Translations under genes and position numbers: made by a program
Part shown: piece by piece, positions 25,761-37,406 of the stretch
How the letters are laid out: each line of letters begins with the position of its first letter
Numbering within the stretch: position 1 is the first letter of the stretch
Notes under the pieces: model-generated
The model's input: only the letters and a program-made list of their open reading frames with translations
The model's database searches: none
Told to the model about the DNA's origin: nothing
Origin: Morella rubra
Lineage: Eukaryota; Streptophyta; Magnoliopsida; Fagales; Myricaceae
Assembly (NCBI GenBank): GCA_003952965.2
Contig: CM025854.1
Coordinates: 28,717,364-28,781,363 of the forward strand
Direction of reading: 5' to 3'
Length of the DNA: 64,000 nt

Positions 25761-26746
25761 GCTAGGGTTTTGTGTTGGTGTCTCTGCGTCGAGAGAGCCA
25801 GTGTAGGGTTTAGCAACTCAAAGACAGTGTAGGGTTTAGAGCAGTTAGGCCTTTTGGAGTACAGGAATGAAACGCAACGTTTGGCCCACTCAACGACCAC
25901 GAACCTTAAACTTTTCCATAATCAAAAATTTTATTTTTATAAACCACATCAAAATTACTTAAACGACATCAAAACTGCTACAGAATCCCAAATACTATCC
26001 AAGGGCAGACTGTGTTTGATTTTTTTGCTTTCAAAAAATTTCCTCAAAATGTGAATTTTTCCCATGGCCGAACATCGCCACCAGTACCTTGTCATTCACC
26101 ATAAAGCACAATCCTTTTCCTTTATTTTCCCAATAACCAAGCACTACAATGTCAAATGCTCGCATACAAGTCAAGACTATTGAGCATGGAGTGAGTAAAA
26201 AGCCTGTCATTGTCGCAACATACGATCGACAACCGAGGGTGGCTCAACGCTTCATTACAAACTGTCTATAGCTTGAGCTCTGATAGAAAGATAGGAGTAG
26301 AAGGTTACCAACACAACCCGATCTAGGTGATGAAGGGATGGAGCAATTGAAAGAGTATTTCATACGGGAGTAGGATAGTATCAGAACAGTAGGCCTTTTC
26401 AGCATGGAAAAGTTCCAGCAAATATCTGCAATGAACCAGCTCTCAGCTGCAACCACCTCGAGAGAAGTCTACAATTAACTTTGCAACGGACCCGGGCTTC
26501 TGGACGTGAGGGAGATGGCCACAATCTGGTATTTGCCGCATAATGGCATCCTGAAGTTCACATTGCAGCCTCTGCAATCATATTTGCACAGTAACCAGTA
26601 AAGCTCTGTATATTATCGTTAAGTGTAACAAAGGTTCTTATCACCATACCTGAAACCAAGTTTTTGGGTGCAAGGATAATAAACATAAAGGAAGAGTGCA
26701 TTACATTTCTTGATTCAAAATGGATTTCAAGCTTGTTTTTCAGTTC
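25340..26746. repeat. tandem duplication, copy 2 (internally deleted)
   Basis: Second copy of the unit at 23728-25340, about 200 bases shorter. Deletions relative to copy 1 fall around 25920-26015 and near 26165, both in AT-rich spacer. Similarity to copy 1 stops at about 26746, after the shared word GCTTGTTTTTCAGTTC. Because the intact hydrolase gene runs into this copy and the intact WDR12 gene runs out of copy 1, both genes survived the duplication. Confidence 0.92.
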
Positions 26747-29700
26747 TAGCTGCTGATGGAGTTGGTTGGTGGTCACACAATAGAACTAGTTCAGTTCATC
26801 CACAAATGAGACCATTAACCATTCATCGTAACTCGAAACATGGGAAAGTTGGTTGACAATCATACAAGAGTTAAATTCAAATCATCCCGAATCAAAACTG
26901 CTACAGAATCCTTATCAAGAGACTGTGTGTGGTAAAAACAAATGGGGCCATGAAACAAGGGGATAAAGTGTAATTTGTCCCTCCCCTAAGAAAAAGTTTC
27001 AATTTTAAAGCAAATATTCAAGAGGAAAATGGAGAATGCTTTGCATGATATGTTGCTGTTGGGAGGCTGATTGACTTTGATTACATTCTGACTTCTTTCA
27101 TCATGAGATATACCCTTGAAACAGGAATACAGCACATTGAAGTAAATTAAGTACTTTCTCAGATAATTAATCCTGAATTAACTGCTGCAGAGAGTTCTTG
27201 AGTCTTGACCCACTGCAAATACCAAATATGGCTGCTTGCTAAAAGTCAAAGACACGGAGCATTACTTGTTATTGTCTTGAGTTTGAAAGTACCGAGTCAT
27301 CCACTTAAATAATTGGGCTTTTTCACAATTTTAAAGAGTGTGGTCGATGGCAGAAAGAAGAAAAGCAAAACTTATTCTTTGTGACCGCTTAAAAGAAGAT
27401 AGAAGAAATGTACAAGTGGTTGTCCTTTCTTATATTTATAGACGAAAGGGATGGCTGAAACTAACATACCAGGGGTACTTTAGAGATTAAAGGACACTAG
27501 TTGTCTTTAGCTTTTACATGACAGGAGAAAATAAAGTGGAATGTCATCTCATATACAGAGTCTATTTTATTTTGTAGTATTGCTCGTTATGTACTTTGAT
27601 GTAATATATAAGAGGCTAAAAGCTAAAAACTCACCACTGCTTGCTTGTAGCCAATTATCCGATCATGCTCGCCGCAAATGATGAGTGCTTTCTGCTTTAC
27701 CTGAAATGAAAAATTTCGACAAGATGTTCATTTCACTTTGGAATTTTTGTTTGGAGGCGCAATTGTGATTCCACCAATAGCTTATTATCCCTCCAAAATT
27801 ACCTTCTGTTTGGTCCTCAAAAGTAGTCAAGAAAAAGCAAAAGCTTATAAAGACTACGAAAACAAATTACTAAGCAGTTCCTTTCATGACCTTATATCTC
27901 TCCAAGAACCAGTCAGAGCAATAGTCAACTGATAAAGCTTACCAGGAATTAATGGAACCTGTTTACTACCCCTCAAGCCTTGAGAATCTTGTATACAACT
28001 TAACATGTGCATATTTACCAAATTGGCATTTCTTATACCTGTTTTATTTGGGAAACAACATTGTAGCCCCCACTAGACATAAAGCTGATGGTTGCATCTT
28101 TCCACCAAGGAAGTAGACAGTGTAAACGGCCCACCTAGTTTGCAATAAAGAACATTTTCATCAATATATTAAACACTTGCACATTAGGGCGACAAACGTA
28201 CATAGTATATTAGTTCTCAATTCTTATGGCATCTGACCAACAAAAGACAAAAATAGGTCTCATCACTGTTGACTGAAAAAAAATGGTAATCTTACATTTG
28301 TCCAATCTAAGCTTGTGGCTAATGAAATTCCATTGAAGGCCAATATATTTGCATAAAGCCGTAGTGGGAAGCTTTTCAATAAAGAAACCTGATCAATACA
28401 CATGAGAAGAAAACTATCCAGGGATAAGCTCGTTAATAGTTTGAAATTGACAAAGCTCTATAATCTTCTGCGTACAAAGCAAATTCAAATATTAACAGTA
28501 TGTATCATTCCATCAAGTAAATAGCTTTTTTTCCCTTCGCATCATTTTACCATTAATCCTATCATGACTGAAGCTGATTACATCCATGTCCACAGAGTTA
28601 CTTTGTAACATTGAAGACGCCTTCCAGACTAAAAAATCCAGGGTTAGAAATTTCAGTAGATATATTTTGTGCAAGGAAGAGAAGGTTGATCACTAGCATT
28701 AGACCAAAACAATGATGTGATGTATGTCTCCCGTGGATTGTGATGAAAATCAGAATTCAGTCTGTCAAGCCGTGTATTTTGCTATGTGTGAGAAGATTCC
28801 CCTATCATATGCATTTACTAGCACTTTTAACCAAGAGATGCTGTCTTCTGAAAATAAATAGCTCTTATAGACGTCCCTAGGGAGCACTCTCTCAACAAAA
28901 TCACTGGTTTTATGGAGTCTCACCAAACCATATGCTACCATTCTAGGTAACTTGGTCAGGCCTCCTGTGCCTTCTGCATATACACTTGCATTAATCAAAA
29001 CCAGCTTTTCAACCTGTAATTGGAAAGGTAATATGTCATAAGCAGGCCACAATTGGCCAAGTATCATAACTATAGAGTGACTCCAAAAGCACAAATAGGA
29101 GCAAGAATAAAAAATGGTAGACCAGCCTCCATGTCATCTATAATCTGTCAATTTTATACCTTATCTATTTGAATACCAAAGCAAATTAGTTGATCGCTGT
29201 TCATTACTGCAGTTATGCATAGAGATCACGTCACAACTAAGAGGCAAAAAGAACCTTTTTGGATTGACTGAATTAAAAACAGCCCTTGTCACTTCGTTTT
29301 CTGATTTCTCCTACAAGCTCCAAGAAAATTTCAAATGTTTGCCAGAAGCATCATTATACTCCATGATGATAACACTAAAGAAAGCGCACAAAATCAAAAT
29401 GTAATGACTTGCACACAACTTAAAGAGTTGAATGACAAAATGTGAAAAACGCATCTCTCTAAGAGGCAAAGCACATGTGAGTTGATAAAGAGCTCCTTTG
29501 GAGGAAGATACGTACAGCTTCTGGATAATGAATGGCAAAGTCAATTGCAACAGCAGCACCAAGGCTTGGTCCGACCAATATCATTGGCCTTTTGATGTAG
29601 GACTTCCAAAGCTAGAATATAAGAACAGGTTATGCACATTAGCAAGAACTGAAAGACAGTTCCAATCACACCACTCTCACTGATGTAGATTCAATCCTAC

Positions 29701-31304
29701 AAATAACTAGTTCATACCACTTATCCTCCTTTTCGAACCCTCGGATATAATTTTCAGGTGGTAATGCAACGCAAAGAAGTTATATGAGACTAGATATACC
29801 GATGCAGAATGCAGATAAAAGACTTTTCTCCTGAGGATACAACAGTGCCAAGTGATTGTAACTGTTGGAATTAGGTTTTATTTCTGTGGCCTTACAAAAA
29901 ATGTGAAGGCTATTGAACCTTGACAATGATAATGTGCAAATATTCCTACAGCTGGGGACTATACATTCTCAGGACTAATTACACTGAAGAAATTGTAGGC
30001 GACCAATCATATGGAATAAGCAATTGGTTCATGGAACTTTTGAAAATCTCGGAAGGGAGTTGTTAAATATATTAGCAGAGAAACAAAAACACCATTAATA
30101 AAACTCAACCGTAGAAGACTTACCTGATAAAGGTGGCAACGCTTGGATGCCACGTTACAAGGTGGAAGCCTTTCTAAGAGAGGTAAGCATGACAAAGACA
30201 AGGATCGTTAGAGAAAATGCTACGAATTAATAGAGAGATTAAAAGGGCAAAGGCAGGTGAATGAACCTAAATCAGAGAAGCCCCACCCAAGAATATCGAC
30301 GGCCCAAGCCTCCAAACCAGCCTCTTCAAGCAAAGGGTATGCGCACCTCCATTCTAAACAAGAACTAAATAATAAAAAATAAACCAACCCTGTTCAGCAT
30401 ATGAAATGTTAGAGCCACAGGCCCACACCGAAACTTGCTCGCAGTTTCAAACCTGTCAAAGCAGTGGAGGAGAACCACTGGATTGGTCTCGCATCGTATA
30501 AGCGGTTTCACGCAGCTACTCATTATACAGTTTTCAGATGATCCAGTCTGCAGAGTGCAGTCATGAAAACTCCATAGCGTAAGTAGGCCAAGAGACTCAA
30601 CAAGTTAAAAATCGCAACTCAGTCACACCTAAAGTGGATTGGCAATGATTAACAGATATTATAATATCTCAGTGTCAATGTCCGGCAAGCTAATTACGGT
30701 TTCTGGCTTCCATTCTTCGTATCTGATATCCCAGATTGAATTATTCATAAATTCCGATTAAAGAGTTTCGGGAACTTTCAAGTATTTCAATTCTTTAACG
30801 CTATCAGATATTTTTCCTTTCACATCTATAGTTCACCTCCACTTTGTGTTGGAAAAAGTCCATTGATAATCGGGATTTGACTGAGCAGTAAACATTTTTC
30901 ATGAATTTGATGTGGCAATGGCTTTTATGAAAATAGCCAAAAAATTTGGGCCGCTTAATTTGTTATTGTGAAAAATGAAAAACCTTGGTGCTTATTTCCT
31001 TGCAATTTAATTTGTAATTCTAAAAAGGATAAAACCATGATGTTTATTACTCTTTGGGTTTCAAGAAGGAAAGGAAAGATACTTGTACAGGAAGCCTCTC
31101 TATTCTCTGAGCCAAAGTTCTGGCAAACGGGTCTTTGATTTCCTCAACCTCCTTGGGAAGAAATGACGGAAACCCAGCACCAGTACCGACACCACATCCA
31201 CCAGGACTTCTCCGAGCCAAAACCCTGAGACACCCACGTTTCCTTGCCACGATAACCCGCATTGGTAGCGGTGCTGGTGGATGCCCCCACCTCATAGCCA
31301 TCAT
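26443..31304 (-). CDS. alpha/beta hydrolase superfamily protein, probably plastid
   Basis: Ten exons in consistent phase: 31304-31083, 30547-30453, 30364-30267, 30173-30124, 29611-29516, 29013-28924, 28388-28296, 28134-28039, 27700-27635 and 26571-26443. They encode 344 residues. The N-terminal 50 or so residues are rich in Arg, Ala and Ser with few acids, like a chloroplast transit peptide. The fold motifs are in order: VVLLHCFDSS (oxyanion loop region), DILGWGFSD, nucleophile elbow GPSLG with Ser171, a lid region, then GEHD with Asp293 and CGHLPHV with His321, which complete a catalytic triad. The family includes epoxide-hydrolase-like and esterase-like plant enzymes, and the substrate is unknown. 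It resembles Arabidopsis At5g39220 from memory. The start at 31304 (MMAMRW) was chosen because no ATG lies further upstream in frame. The last exon is present twice because of the neighbouring duplication. Confidence 0.88.
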
Positions 31305-33121
31305 GTCTTGAGAACTCAAAGAAGATGATATCAAAAAGTCAAAGGATCCTCAAATTTCCTTTCAAAGCAGAAGAGAGTGCAACCAAAGAGAGGAGAAGAG
31401 AGAGTTATGTAACGTCTCTGCTTACGAGAATCCCGAACACTTGTCACTTGTCAGCAGTGAAGCGTGGAGTAAACAACGCAAAAGGGCGACGTGTTGGCTC
31501 ATGTATCTCAGAAGAGGTAATTAGAAGTGGTAGTCCATGCTCCATTTAAGGTTTCGTTCGCAGGACCTTTGTTTGTCTCTCTTTCCGTGGAAAGTCAGGC
31601 CAAAAAAAAGTTGGCAGGACAGTACACAAATGGTACGATTAATCGATGACCAAGTAGACGGGTTGGCCTAGGAGTAGCCATAGGCTGTGCCCAGCTCCAA
31701 AGATAAAGTTAGCATCAGCAGCCAGAAAATCTTCGTCTGTTTTTTTCAACCCATTTCAAGTCGTAACTTGAAAATGAGGGACCAGGGTGGCTAAACGAGC
31801 CTGTCATTGACTTGCAAAAGATATATAAATAAAAACCACAACAGCCTCCGACTAAATAGCTCAGATCATAGAGAGAAGAATAGATCCTTTTTATATTTCG
31901 AAATATTGCAAGTGTACTATCCAAGCAATAAACATTAATGTATCATCATAGTATCATTAATAGCTACCCAAATCTAATCGAGTCTATTTTTTCTGGCCCA
32001 ATCGATTGAGCAATGAGCTGCCTTCAAATCCCAAATAGGTGAACCTGCAAGACGAGAGGAAGAACGAGCAGAGCTTCTCCATGAGGTCAACTTCTAATGC
32101 AAGTAAGTATATTTGTGAAAAAATAGAATAAAGAGTGTGTGTATGGAAGAGATTTGCTCATAAATCTTAAAAAGAGTCATGTGTGATAGAAAGTTTTTTT
32201 AGGAATTACCTCTTTTTTTGTAATAGTAGTAGGAGAAAAAGATCTCTCTCCATCCCCACCTTTTTTTTACTCTCTTTTTTTACTTTACCTTGCTAGGCCT
32301 CATTTGGACGTATTGGGCTTTTTTCAGTCAGGTAGGCTGAAAATTTTTATATCCATCAGGTCTAATTACACATTTATTATGATACACCTCCCTATACGAA
32401 ACCTCTTAAAAAATATTTTTAATTAGTAAGTGAAGACTACTTCCTTAATTACTCATTTTTTATTATGATTGAATTTTTTTGGATAAAATTTATCTATTTT
32501 TAGTTTCATGCTATAATTCCTTTCTTGTGTGTATATTAATACTTTAAATAAGCCTAGGGGTAAGTATAAGTATGGGCGTGACATTTATATTTCTAATTGC
32601 AATAAAGGTCATGATCTTCTTACTTTTATCGAAATTCAAATGAGACTTAAATTGTTCTTTTTTAAGCGAGATCCTTTGGGTTCATGGTTTGTTAATCATT
32701 ATAAACTAGTGAATACCAAAAAGCCTAGAAGAGCCAGGTGGGTTATATAATGGGGGCGTTTGTTTACCGAAATTTTGGGGAATATTCTTAAAATTTTGAA
32801 AATCTTTTGAACGTTAAAGTTTATTGGGATTTGTGAAAAGTGTAAAGTATATATGTAAAAGTGTGAAATTTATTGATGTTTGTGAAATGTGTTTGGTGTG
32901 GTAAAAATTTTAAGCCCCTTAAAAATTAGGCAAACAAGCGCCCCAATATATTTGTGTTGGAAGATTAGATGGCATAGTCTTCTCCTTTCGTATCTGTACT
33001 TTAAAACGATGGCAAGTCACACGCTATCCCTGCTTAATTAAACTATAAGCCTTTAAATATTGATGTTAATATGTACATAGCATGAATTATAATATATTTA
33101 TTGGACTCTCGAAATCAAAGC
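31305..33121. other. intergenic with one MITE, no gene recognised
   Basis: Upstream region of the leftward hydrolase gene, then AT-rich spacer. Apart from the MITE-like element at 32753-32944 I recognise nothing. The frame at 32529-32750 (no ATG start, MYINTLNKPRGKYKYG) ends against that element and matches no family I know. Confidence 0.5.
32753..32944. mobile_element. MITE-like element with terminal inverted repeats
   Basis: Left end GGGGCGTTTGTTTACC (32753-32768) and the reverse complement of the right end, GGGGCGCTTGTTTGCC (32944-32929), match at 14 of 16 bases. The 192-bp interior is AT-rich and non-coding. The GGGCGTTTG-type terminus is common among hAT-like plant MITEs. Flanking AT-rich sequence (TATATAAT, AATATATT) may hide a target-site duplication, but I cannot define one with certainty. 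Confidence 0.7.
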
Positions 33122-33193
33122 GGGCATTTGGTCTAGTGGTATGATTCTCGCTTAGGGTGCGAGAGGTCCCGAGTTCAATTCTCGGAATGCCCC
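33122..33193 (+). tRNA. tRNA-Pro (anticodon AGG)
   Basis: 72-base intronless tRNA. The acceptor stem GGGCATT pairs with AATGCCC and the discriminator base is C. The anticodon arm is CTCGC-TTAGGGT-GCGAG with anticodon AGG at 33154-33156, reading CCU. The T arm is CCGAG-TTCAATT-CTCGG. Internal box A (TGGTCTAGTGG) and box B (GGTCCCGAGTTCAATTC region) are intact, and a short T run at 33209-33212 could terminate Pol III. No CCA is encoded, as expected for a nuclear gene. Confidence 0.97.
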
Positions 33194-34128
33194 CCAATAA
33201 TTAGTTTCTTTTAGTCTTGCCCCATATTGGAAACATCAAGCATTCTGACCAAAATGCCCCTCAAGTCTCCAACGTTCCACACACTTTTCCTCAGAGGAAA
33301 AGGATAAAAAAAAAAAAAAAGCAGAAGAAAGAAACATAGCCAACGTTCTACGCACTCTTGTTTCCCCGCCAACCCTTTCCACACTTGCACTCACTCAGCT
33401 TTAGGAAATCACTCAGAGCGGCTGTCTCTGTTACGACGCGAGTCAAAGCGTTTCGCACCTCTCATCCGTCATCCGTCATACATCAATGCAGCAATCCTCT
33501 TTCGTTTACGAGTAAGTTTTCCTTCCCACAGCGCCGACCGAACATGCCTCCGACAACGTCGTCTTTTTTCCGTGCGTGAATTTAGACTTCAATCCCTTAT
33601 TTTGTTCTGTGATTTATCCTTATGGTTGACATACATGATACCTTCCTTCGTTTTTTTGGCCTTTATTTATTTATTTATTTTTTGTCGCCTTTACGTTCCT
33701 TCACTTAAAATTGCAGTTTAAGCGCTCAAAATTGGACGTCCTTAAATGAAATAATTGGAATTTTTTTTTTTCATGATTTGAAATAATTTTTTAACTGAAA
33801 GAAAAGAGAAAAAAGGAATTGGGAAGAAAGGAGGTAATATTGTACGTCGCGTCTGCCTTACATGGCAGTTTGACTACTCAACCGGGTAGGCCCGGGCAAA
33901 TTTACCACCGGAACCGGAACTCCGGCATCCAGTTCCGGTATCCGTTTCTGTTTGAAGTACTTGCTTAAGACGACTTCTTTAAACCACAACCATTGCAATA
34001 TCAATATGCAATATCTCTTAAAGGCCGTGTTGGGAAAGTGTTGTATGTTTTTTTTTTCCCAATGTTTTGTTCATTTCTACTTCCAGTGTAACTTCTCTAA
34101 CTGTGTTTTCCCTTCAAACAACTAACTG
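33194..34128. other. probable leader and first intron of the ATP synthase gamma gene
   Basis: An A-rich run (33308-33322) and C/T-rich open sequence (33350-33580) without an early in-frame ATG fit a promoter and leader. An ATG at 33544 opens a short frame (MPPTTSSFFR) that could be a first coding exon ending at 33575 (donor GTGAAT) and joining an acceptor after TTCAG at 34142 in phase. The rest (33580-34120) is T-rich, intron-like sequence. This exon is speculative. Confidence 0.35.
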
Positions 34129-36661
34129 ATGTCGTGGTTCAGGGAGCTAGCTCCTCAGGGGGTTCGTTATATTTCAACCCAAGTTGGTAGGTGTCATTCT
34201 CGATATTTCTCCACTTTTTCTTCCACAGTTACACTGAACTTTCTTTGTCACTCGTTCAAGGAATACTTAGTTATTGAACTATTTATTGCAGTCAGAACTC
34301 GAATGAAAAGTGTTAAGAACATTCAGAAAATTACCAAAGCAATGAAGATGGTGGCAGCTTCGAAGCTACAAGCCATTCAGCCTAGAGCAGAAAACTCCCG
34401 TGGCCTGTGGTCACCATTTATTGCACTTCTTGGCGATACTCCAGGTACTTAAATAAGTCATCTTCCGTCGCGCAGTTGCTAATGTCTTATCAGCATATAC
34501 AGTTTCTTTCATTGTTCACTATGAGATGATCTCTTAGATACGATGATAACTTATAGGAACTGAAATTTATGTGAAAATTTGTGATGACGCTGCTTGGATT
34601 AGGTCTGTTTAGTGTATGTTTTAACTGTTTCCCCGGTGTTACTCTTCCAATACGAGCTTCCATGCCTCATTTCTCACTTGAAATGATATCATGAAGGCTT
34701 TATGATTACAGAGCATAAAACTGCATTCTTGAAATTAGTAGTTTTTGCAGTTCTCACTGGTACTGTAGATGTTCTTCATCCTGAAAAATTTGCTTAGCTT
34801 TGTAACTTAGTCTAGAAGCTGCAATTGACTTCAAATGAAAACTAAAGAGTTACAATGGTGGACATTGGCTCATGTTATTGCGCAAGCAAATGAGCATATA
34901 GGAATATTCTCATCCACATAAAGAGACTGCGCATTCCTCCTAGTGGGTGCACTTTTTATTTTCTCTTGGTTCTTATTCTTGAAAATGTTAAGGCAGGGGC
35001 ACATATTTGATTAATGGTACGTGTGGTCTGAGTGTGTAAGCATATACACACTTCTCCGTTCACTAAAGAACATATGTATGTATGCGTTTACTTGTCTCCA
35101 CACAAACTCATGCATAGGTGTGTACATACACATCTGTTTCTATCCTTCAATTTTAGTGAAATCCTATGCTCCTTTTTTGTTGTTGTTGTTATAATGGTAC
35201 TTGTTGATGTCAAGAAGAACATTATTGTTACCATAACCTCAGACAAAGGTCTATGCGGCGGGATAAATTCTACTTCAGTCAAGATAAGCAAGGCTTTGCA
35301 CAAATTAAATTCTGGTAATTCATGGAAAACCCACTAGCTTGATGCTTGTTTATCTCCTAATATGCTATCTATAAGGGGCAAGTTAATGTGCAGAATCTGA
35401 TTTGTGATCTGCTGCTCCAGGTCCTGACAAGGAGGTAAAATACGTTATTTTGGGAGAAAAGGGTAAGGCTCAACTTATACGTGACTCAAAGAAAGACATT
35501 AAAGTGTCTATTTCTGAGTTGCAAAAGAATCCCCTAAACTACACCCAGGTTAGTGCCATGAACCTAAATGTAGCGCATTACTGGTAACTCTGGGCAACAT
35601 AGTGTGATAATTTTCTTATGGTTGCCAATTTTTTGCTTTCTGAATTTTGGCGGCCTTCAATGCCATTGCATCTGCAACTATTAACTCTATCTCTGCATTT
35701 GGGTTTAGCATCTCTTCAGCCTTTGACTGATTCATCTTTGCCCTTTCAGGTCTATGCTCTTGAAGACGACATCTTAAAGAATGTTGAGTATGATGCATTG
35801 AGGATTGTATTCAACAAGTTTCGCTCGGTTATCTCATTTCAACCAACAATGGCAACCGTGCTGTCGGCTGAGGTAACTAGTTATCTCTGTAACTTCGTCA
35901 AAAATTCATATCTTTTCTTTTCTTTGGATTCTTATCTTCCCGTTTTCCGTTGATACTCGTGTAGAATTGGTTTCATCTTATAGTATAATTTTTTTTTGCC
36001 TTAAAATATAGGTTGTGGAGAGAGAAGCTGAAGCTGGTGGCAAATTGGGTCATCTGGATTCATATGAAATTGAAGGTGGTGAAACAAAGGCGGAAGTACT
36101 CCAGAATCTAGTGGAGTTTCAGTTTTCCTGTGTAAGCCTTCCTTTCACTATATTGAGACTTGTATAATAGAGGAAGAAGGCAGCACCGTAAATGGAACGC
36201 GGTGTGGTTCTCTCATGAAGACATGGCCAGTAACGATAAGTTGTTCCGAAGATACGAATGTATACTCAATAATTGTGACTCTGTTTCTCTGATTATTTCT
36301 TTCAGGTTTTGTTCAACGCAGTCTTGGAGAATGCTTGCAGCGAGGAAGGAGCTAGGATGCCTGCCATGGATAGCTCCACGAGAAATGCCGGCGAGATGCA
36401 TGATCGACTTACTCTTACCTATAACAGGTCTCTCTGTCTCTCTCTTCCTCACACACCTTCTGACCTTCATGTTACCAACAAGTTGGGGCTGGGCAGTTGG
36501 CGCCTAGCGGCATATGGTTTGGATGTATCTTGCCAAATCCTTTAATGGTTTGTATGATGTTTAACCTTCTCTCTCGGTGGCACTTTGATAGGAACCGGCA
36601 AGCATCAATCACGACAGAACTGACACAGATTATATCTGGAGCATCAGCGCTCGAGGGTTAG
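34129..36661 (+). CDS. ATP3: mitochondrial ATP synthase subunit gamma, divergent copy
   Basis: Exons 34129-34186, 34292-34444, 35204-35314, 35421-35548, 35750-35872, 36012-36131, 36306-36427 and 36592-36661 give 294 residues. The gamma subunit is the rotating central shaft of the F1 motor. Visible signatures are the N-terminal helix [30 protein letters not shown], and the C-terminal helix with [20 protein letters not shown] and [19 protein letters not shown]. Two oddities stand out. The third exon must begin at 35204 to keep the frame and family match, but it is preceded by CTTG rather than an AG acceptor. The targeting presequence is much shorter than usual for plants (about 325 residues expected from memory). 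Substitutions at normally conserved positions also suggest a diverged paralog. The start codon is uncertain: 34129, or an upstream exon at 33544. Confidence 0.82.
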
Positions 36662-37406
36662 CATTACTAGCTACAGTCGTTGTTGCCGAACTCCGAAAAT
36701 AGCTCGTATCAGGAGGCTTGTAAATGGGTGGTTCTTACGTCTTAGTCTGTATGTAAAAATGTAAGAATTTATAATTTCAATTTCAAAACTCATCTTGATG
36801 AAATTAGTGAAAAGTGAACAAAGGATGTTGTAGGACAACTTTACAAAAAATAAATATCCTTTGGCAAAATACATGACAGCTTAGAAGATATACAGGGCTT
36901 TTTATGACCTGTGATTGTCAACGAATTTATAATTAGTAAAAATTTAAAACTAATTTTCAATGTTGATAAATTGTTATAAATTATATTCTTGTATTTTGTA
37001 AGTAGTTAGTAAACTTTCCAATATATAAGAATAAAATTCAGAGTAAGGAATTTTCTTAGATGGTACACCTACTATTGAATTCAGTGATTCACACAATTTA
37101 GTCCTTAATTTTGTTCTAAGCAGTTAATGATTATTAGCTTTGAGCATAAGCAGATCGGGACTTGTTCCGATGGTCCTGTATCCATCCCTTTAAAGTATAA
37201 ATTAGCAATGCTTAGAAAAAAATAATACTTTATTTTAGTTATATGTATATCACGTGACGGCCACGACGCGGCTGTTAATTTTTTGCCCCCAAACAGTAGA
37301 TACATCGGCGCAGCGACAAAGCCGAATCGATTCTCCGCTGCCACTTCACCGATAAGATCGAAATCCCTAAATTTCTCTTACTAGAAGTTTCGCTTCTTTT
37401 TCCACC
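36662..37406. other. intergenic between ATP synthase gamma and RIK
   Basis: AT-rich spacer holding the 3' UTR of one gene and the promoter of the next. A CACGTGACGG word at 37251-37260 could be a G-box. No gene is visible. Confidence 0.5.

Noticed and set aside
34444-35204. U12-type AT-AC intron to explain the missing AG in the ATP synthase gamma gene
   Set aside because: The donor side is an ordinary GTACTT without the ATATCC or GTATCC U12 signature. Ending the intron at GGTAC (35200) would also insert an extra codon compared with the family.
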